Assembly (NCBI GenBank): GCA_027704905.1
Contig: CM051005.1
Coordinates: 8,350,806-8,414,805 of the forward strand
Reading direction: 5' to 3'
Length of the DNA: 64,000 nucleotides
Source of the DNA: Muraenolepis orangiensis
Taxonomy: Eukaryota > Chordata > Actinopteri > Gadiformes > Muraenolepididae
The translations under genes and the position numbers were made by a program. The notes under the pieces are model-generated. The model was not told where the DNA came from. It was given only the letters and a program-made list of their open reading frames with translations, and searched no databases. Of the stretch, positions 57,045 to 64,000 are shown one piece after another (the stretch's first letter is position 1; each line of letters opens with the position of its first letter).

Positions 57045-60000
57045 GGAGGGGGGGGTCTGTTTGGGTCAGATTGCTATGCGTAACCATACCTCAACCACCT
57101 TGTGTGCAATAGAAAAGTACCAGAAACTGGAACATTTACATACATACAAAAAGTGTTGACTTTGGGCAACTTTTGTGACCAAAGCTGTGGCCCACTCACT
57201 GATTAGCTTGTCTTTGGTTTATTTTTTCCCCCCATTTATGGCTTGTAGTGGAACTACAAAACAAGCTACTTTTTTAAGCCGCTGTTTGCTTCTTCACAAG
57301 TTAATCAATATGGCTTAATTTTGCTTCATTTCGAAATGTTAATTGCATCATTGACGTCTAAGGCACACATACATTTCAATGCTTGATTCACAAAATCGAT
57401 TCCCAGTCACAACATGGAGATGTGCAATGAAACAGCCGGCCGAGATTTTAACCAGCATTTAAACAAGCAAGAGTTCTGCAGTAGTTCAGTGGAGATGATG
57501 TTAAACGTGGGAGCATTGCTGAGTGTGACTATTAATGCAACTGTAGGCCTACAGCCGGTACAGTAGGCTATTTCCTCCACTTAAACCACTTCAGCAAACA
57601 AAGCAATTGCTTGTTTTGTAGCCGATGCCCAAGTCAGATATTCCACAACATCTCTCTCTCTCTTTTTAATTGATTGGCGCAAAGGGGACTGCTCCCTCAT
57701 TTCCAGCACATGCATGAATGGATGCAACCCTACAGACGCAAACGTGGATCCTCCAGCTTGACAGCTCCAGATTGCCATTCACCCCTGGCGGTGTTCCATT
57801 AGCATAGTCCTGGCTGATGAGTTTCTGCACCAGCTGTGTCCATATCACAGCAACGGCATTTGTAGTTTTGTACTCCATCCTCGCCCAAACTTTGATTTGT
57901 TATAGTGTTATGCTTTAGGTTTATGTTCCATTTATTTGGATCATTATTTCGGAATTATCGTCAAACAACCTAACAAACCCACTCTTCCGAAAGACAAATA
58001 TGGCACTCTCCAAAAATGACTTTTTAACAGAAGCCAAAAGAAAAGAGAAGGACGTTAAGCCAAGCAATGTAATTGGCATACGTAAGAGGTACCGCATTAA
58101 AAAACATGATACATTATGTATGAAGAAGTGTAGAATGATGCAGAAGGGCCAGGCTCCAGGTCCATACTGCGTCCTTTCCAAGCACCTCCGCCTCCCCCAC
58201 ACCTGCATAGAGAGTTACTATAGGACAGACCCCAATAACACGCAGTACAGTCCAAGGCTTTAAACACTGGCTTAGTACTATACAACTATACACATTATGT
58301 ATAACCATCAGGAAGTGTATATCGACATTTTTTGAGAGGACAGTATCAGACACCACAAGTCACAATTTAGTGTAATTGTTAATTATTAGTAATTAGCTGT
58401 GTGGAAATGACCAGAATGCCATATAGTGGACTGCTACTCGTAAACAGGGCCACCAAGCAGGCAAAACTAGCTTACCTCTTTTGAGTCACAGCAATAACAT
58501 CCTACTTCTTGCAGTGATATTTTGGTAGTCCACTCTCTTATTGACTTGTATCTTTGCCCTGGTATTATATATTCATATCATTGTCATATCACCATTGTTT
58601 GGGTTTTATCAAAGCGATTTTCTGTAGATGGATTAGAAAAGTCGACGTTACCGTATTATTCCCACTATGTACCACTGCCATTCTGGGGAACATCTTTGGG
58701 TACGGCTAGGTGTGATGGGTGGGTGGTCGGACCCTCTCCACCTGATTGGTTCAAAAGTGCCAAGTTTTTAATTGTCCTAATTACAGGGACAGGGGAATGC
58801 GCTCAGAGCATTGGTCGTCCCTCGGCACACTTAACTTAACGATGGCTGAATTGCAGATCTCGCCAATTTCTAATGTAATTATACCAAAAAGAACATACCT
58901 ACTGAATATTTAATCTTCCCTGACTTTCAACTTTATTTTTTTTAAAGTCGCATACCTCGATTGCACCGGTCTCCCCGTGGGCTCATTATGACTCCAACGC
59001 TGGAGGATATCAAATAATTGCTTCGCTGGAGACACTCACCTCTCCAGTGTCACATCTTTGGATGTGGGTGTGTTTGCCACAAAGTGTCTTCATATATTTT
59101 GTCAAGGTGCTTGGCTGTCACAGCATGGACACACTTACTTTGGCAAGCCTAGATTTGACTTTCAGACAGTCCTTACCAAAGCGCTACATTCTTTTCCTTC
59201 TTGTATCGTCTCCTTCATTTCTCTCATGTCGTGGATATTCAAATCTTACCGGTGCTGAATGATTGTCTGCATCACACATCACACGTGTGTCATTTTGGAA
59301 GATACAATGGTTCTCCCTCCATTTAATAATGGGTTTGATTTGGAAGCCTACATGCAACCTTTCCGATTTTTCCGAGTGAGGAACATCAGCAACACATCAG
59401 AAGTGGACATTAAATGGAAAGTAAAAAGAATCGCGGGTTAGCCCTGGTCTGCTTGGATTAGGAGAAATGAACGACGACTCACACAACGCCCACCTTTAGG
59501 ATCCTGTCTATATTGTCCATGCGTTTCTGGTGGACGGAACAATAGCGATGGTAACGGGAGGCCACGCTTCTCTGGTGCTCCATGTGTTCTGCAAGGCCGA
59601 GTAACCGTCGGATAACCACAGTGTCCCAAAACCACAGTCGGCAAACAAGGCCCGTCACAGATAGTGAAACGCAATCAGGCAGTCAGTGAAACTCTCAAAT
59701 TTCCATTGGGCCGTATTATTGTTAGTTTTCTCTTTTCCTTGTAATGACCGTACCTGAAATGAGTTGCTGTCGTGGCCCCGACGTGAGTAGGAGTGGTGAG
59801 TCATCTCGTTTGCATTTCCTGTAACTGCGCTTATCTCCAAGTGTGTCTATTCCAGAGGCACAATATGTTCCCCGCCTGTCATCTCCACCTCCCCCTCTGT
59901 AGCCCGTAGGATGCTAAGCCCGTGGCGCTGCTCACTCACCCTTGTTGCCCGGCACAATGGACGGCTTAGTCAGACTTGTGTGTGCATTTGTGTGTGCATA

Positions 60001-60911
60001 TGTTAATGTATTCATCAATTGAGGCGGGGGGGGGGGAGGAAACAAATGGCAAAACTGTATGCTGCAAAATGAAACGTACTTATAACACGTATTTGGAATG
60101 TTTTGTCTGCTTTTATAATGCTAACTCCAATGGGCATAGTTCTCCTGGCATGCAGAGTTCTTCCGCATCTGCTGTATGCCTGTTGTTTCTGTCCAATAAA
60201 GCCGGACACTAATTTGTATATACCCTCAGAGAGGTACGTCCTGCCCACGAGAACCCCCCTTCCTCTTCCTCCCTTATACGCTTGGTTTCCTCTTATCTGT
60301 AGATCAGCTATCAGTTATTAGGAGCCCTGATGGGCTGCAGCCAATAGGGAGCACTCCTTTCCCAAGACACTTGAGTCTAAACATGTAGAACAGTAATTCC
60401 TTAATAAGGAACCTGCTGCTCCGGGTAAGCTGCGGTAGCTCCGCCAGTCCCTTCAGAAATACGTCTCTTTGGATAATGCTGCATTCTTCCTTTTCTAGAT
60501 TATTTTTTGATCTACCTTTTAAAAGCCTTCACACATGGGTAGTTCGGTTTTGTTTGGCCGTTTTATCGGAGATGGTTTGCCCCGCCTCAAAGCAACGCAT
60601 TGCCGCACGTGCGCCGCTTTGTACGGTAAACGGCTGTACATCAATAATCATACGTCCATATCTCAAAGCGATGTGCTTCTCCTGGGCGGAGACTGTGTCC
60701 GATGTACGGTATGTCTGCATCTCGCTGCCTCCGCTTAGTCAGGCCTGTCGCACACCAAAGGCCGAGTCCTCGCTCTCACTTGCTATTAGTAGGCCTACAA
60801 CAGAAAAGGATCAAGGATCTCCTTGCCCCTCCCTTTATGAGCTGTCCAGCTGTGCAGCACTCTGCTCCTAATCTTAGGATGGGTTACATGCAGGGAGGAG
60901 GAACACATTCC

Positions 60912-60944
<33 letters not shown>

Positions 60945-62540
60945 ATGTATGTGACCAATAAAGAGGATTCAATCCTCCAGATATAGATATAGATATAGAT
61001 TGCGGACAAGGGTGCTGATGTTCACTCTTTCGCTCTGAGGCTAAACAACCAATGACGGCGACGCTCAACCTCATTTCCCTCCCCCCGGGGCTGAGAGCAC
61101 ACGACGCCGCCGCCGCCGCCGTGTGCTCATGTGGAACCATAGTAGCCTGTCGAAAGATCCTTTTCCTTTCTTTTTTTTTTGTCACCTAGCTGTGTTGTCA
61201 TGGAGATGTTTGATATGCGAAGAGATGGGTCTGTTTACAGTTGGTACACGCTGTGGTGCTATGCAGCTCGGCTATGCGTCTTTTGTACCACGATGGGATG
61301 GTTTGAGGCATGACGTCAGGGAGCTTCTAGATGTCTACATCGTTGTATTCAATAGGTGGGCGACCCCCCCCCCCCCGTGCAAGACAAGAAAGGGTCATAT
61401 CGTTTTTAACGATTGTCAAAGCTAATTTATTTTTGTCTCATTCGAACACTGTAGTTAATGACATGAATCTAATTGAATGTAAAGGCTTGGGTCACTCAGG
61501 TTGATGGGACATGTAACAGCACTGGACTGGTCTTATCTGTGTAATTATCTTTCACTGGGGTTGTTCAATGTAAATTGCCGGCAGTGCACAGGCTAAAATG
61601 ATATAGGAAGGAAGGGGAGTAAAAAAATGTTAAACTAAGACCCTTTCATTATCCTAATGAAGTCATTGTGGTTTTGAAAATGGTCTGAATGCTGGCCAAA
61701 CCAACACAAATAAAATTGTTGCCAAGTCATATCACTCTATTATTTTGTCTTGCTCGATTAAGTTCCTGTCTCAAAATGTTCGGTACAATTTTGGCAATAA
61801 AAGCAAGTTTTGAGATGGGGTGTATATTTAATGGGCTGCAAATGTGTCTGTACTACGACTTTCCTCCGAGGAAGCGAGGGCCATTCGAGGACCATTCGAG
61901 GACCTGTCCCAGACACCGCACGAGTCGGAGACGTCCGTGTGCTGGCACCGACCATCCCCGTTCATAGTTCATCCTTGACAATGACAAAACCAAACCAGAC
62001 TCCGGCAGACGGTGTTCACGCACAGGCTGTTGATACACTGCTCATTTGGTACACGTCCAACTTTAGACATATGCTGTTGTCTCCTGTTCTCGAGGTAATT
62101 TCTGTTTGTGTAAATCTCTCGGCTCCTCTGTGCGGCTGCTCTACCTTCTGATGTGCTGGGTTAGGTCCCCTCCTCAATCACCCGACTCACTCCTGCCCCT
62201 GGTTCCTCTAACAGGATTTCACTCAAACTCTATTTCCCCTTGTCCCCCGCATCCCTATGCCTCTCAGCCAACACCCAACCTCATTTACCAGAACAATTCC
62301 CTCACTTGTCTTGGAAGCACAGCCATTGTGAGAAAAGCCAAATGCTTGTCTTCAAATATAAAATGTGAGGGCACATTTTTTGACATATGAGATAATGGTT
62401 TTGTGTGCAGTCCTATTCATTTTCATAATTGTCTTCTGAAAATAAAAGACCTGCATGCGCTAATGAGCACATTGAATTTATAATTACGTTTAATTATGCT
62501 CCTACCCATATTGTAAGTTTCTTCTTCTGCGCTACTACAA

Positions 62541-62589
62541 GTATGTTTTGGCAGAGATAGTGTTCAACACTATCTCTGCCAAAACATAC
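62541..62589. repeat. Perfect 49-bp palindrome (24-bp arms, 1-nt loop)
   Basis: GTATGTTTTGGCAGAGATAG plus TGTT (62541-62564), a single C (62565), then the exact reverse complement AACACTATCTCTGCCAAAAC plus ATAC (62566-62589). No mismatch; complementarity ends at once outside. It lies in ASIC intron 1. Confidence 0.97.
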
Positions 62590-64000
62590 GAGCGACTCCA
62601 ACCAGCGGGTGAGGGCACAGCAGGCCCACAGCAGGCCCCGTGGCCCCGCAATGTACAAAATCCTCTCTTCCAGTCACCCAAGTTCACACCCTGCCAGGAG
62701 CCTCTTAGCGCACAGCCACCTGGCTTCCTGGTACACCATCCCAGTTATCGCTCTGAAGAATGTTCCTTTTTTTATACTTGCGATAATGAACTACTACAAA
62801 ATCAGACCTTGGCAAAGACCCTGGAAATAACTAATTTAACCTGGAATGAAAACCTGGTGTGACTGAAGAATTATGACTAGAACCTCTCTCTCGGGTTTTT
62901 TTTTTGGTCTCAAAAGAAAGAACACATGGGAGATTGTTGTGCAAGGGAAATAATCAATGTGGACTCTACTGTGTTTAGAGTGAATACAGCTAGAACAAAG
63001 CACAAATGGAAGGTTTCCTTTCCGTCTGAAATACATTTCATGGTTTACGTACGGATTGGTCACTCCGATTGGAGTACGGATGGTCGTGAGGAGTGGAATA
63101 GTCGTTGGTGCATCTGATTACCTGGGTAATCTGTACCTGGGGGAAGAACTGACGCCAAGTGAAGTAGAGCGGTTTTAGTACATGAAGGTTTAGGCAGAGT
63201 TTCCAAATAAATATGATAAATTCCGATAAAACGTGATGAGACCCAAACCGGTGGATATCTCGAGAACCCATTGTTCGTGTTTTACATTTGACCCCTTTAT
63301 CGAAAGGTCACGGCGAAAACTATTGAATGACATGCCAACCCATCCCAATTGCACCATACGGCCACCAGAGGGCAATAAAGACACTGTGAAGACTGATTGA
63401 AGTCAATTGACCCTACTAAGTGTTGCCAACTTGGCGACTTTCTCGCTTGATTTAGCATCTTTTCAGACCCGCTTAGCGATCAGGGAAATGTTGAGAAATA
63501 TATTCAAATATATGCATATTGTAATTAATTCCCCATGCATGATGCTCAGAGTAATGGCCGTCCACGGCTGCTCACAGCCCAGGGGTCTTGGTCCCTCTCC
63601 TCTTTGGCCATGCCGGGGCAGCCAGCACCTGTGGCTCTGAAAAGAGGTAGAAAGTGCAGTAGTTGGAAGTGTAGTGTGCTCTTAATAGCATAAGCGACTC
63701 TATGAAACAAACGCAGTATAGAATAATATTTTCTCTGATATGTAAAGCGTTTTAATGAGCTTATCCAACTCTTTCTCTCCAAATACTCTGCATTAGGGTT
63801 TTCCTATAGCTTGTAAATAGGTAAATGTGTCTGTTTGATCGTACATATTACATTAATAGGTATTATACATTAAATATTTAAATAGTTTGATCATCTCCCT
63901 CCCTTTGTTGAGTTTAGGATTATGTGGCTCAATGTGTATTGATCTACCTTTTCATGACATAGCTTAAGGTGATCCCTCCCTCGACACTTGACACAACCCT

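Noticed and set aside
60476..60871. A 131-residue open frame inside ASIC intron 1
   Set aside because: No similarity to any ASIC exon or other family that I recognise, and it overlaps several other open frames on both strands.
62541..62589. A microRNA precursor hairpin
   Set aside because: A perfect stem with a one-base loop cannot fold as a normal pre-miRNA, and there is no bulge pattern or flanking stem.

Overview
This is eukaryotic, almost certainly teleost fish, nuclear DNA. The genes are split by GT-AG introns, their exon proteins are recognisably vertebrate, and the spacers carry fish-type dispersed repeats (Rex3/RTE and L2-like LINE tails, and a short element with the core TTTAGCAGACGC...CCAAAGCGACTTACA). 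Dinucleotide repeats (CT/GA and CA/GT) are exceptionally dense and long. That would fit a codfish-like (gadiform) genome, but this is an inference; nothing in the window names the species. There is no bacterial, phage or CRISPR content.

Gene layout. (1) 2441-3993, plus strand: the last two coding exons of agap3 (ankyrin-repeat end of an Arf-GAP), probably with a long 3' UTR to paired AATAAA signals near 8036-8051. (2) 15581-17479, minus strand: the complete two-exon homeobox gene gbx1 (355 aa). (3) 22705-27576, minus strand: a complete five-exon asb10 (474 aa, ankyrin repeats plus SOCS box), with one GC-AG intron and a long TG repeat abutting one splice acceptor. (4) 37554-38183, minus strand: a small gene fragment I do not recognise, next to decayed tandem copies of one of its exons. 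(5) 49753-50307, plus strand: exon 1 of an ASIC1-type acid-sensing ion channel; the rest of the window (50308-64000) is its first intron, so the gene runs off the right edge. From memory, the human 7q36.1 order is AGAP3(+), GBX1(-), ASB10(-), with ASIC3 nearby, so gene order and strands are conserved and the channel belongs to the same block.

Between the genes. 1-2440 and 3994-15580 are mainly microsatellites with islands of complex, homeobox-site-rich sequence that look like conserved non-coding elements. 20378-21757 is a 31-copy, 44-bp minisatellite in which nearly every unit contains an AP-1 consensus site. 27.6-32 kb holds more candidate regulatory islands. 32.6-33.8 kb is a broken DNA-transposon gene (hAT/ZMYM1-like, tentative) whose second exon is a 42-bp in-frame minisatellite. 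44.2-46.3 kb is a nest of LINE fragments, with a 14-bp target-site duplication around a Rex3 tail. 47.9-49.5 kb, upstream of the ASIC start codon, is rich in GA/CT repeats.

The genes do not form a pathway; they are a syntenic block. The likely functional link is regulatory: gbx1 is a developmental transcription factor, and the ATTA-rich islands on both sides of it (about 5, 11, 12, 18-19 and 29-31 kb) are the natural candidates for its enhancers. I found no clear sign of a wholly new biological system. The most unusual signals are the AP-1-site minisatellite, the inverted-repeat elements at 7185-7537 and 62541-62589, the coding minisatellite in the transposon gene, and the splice-site context of asb10 exon 4.
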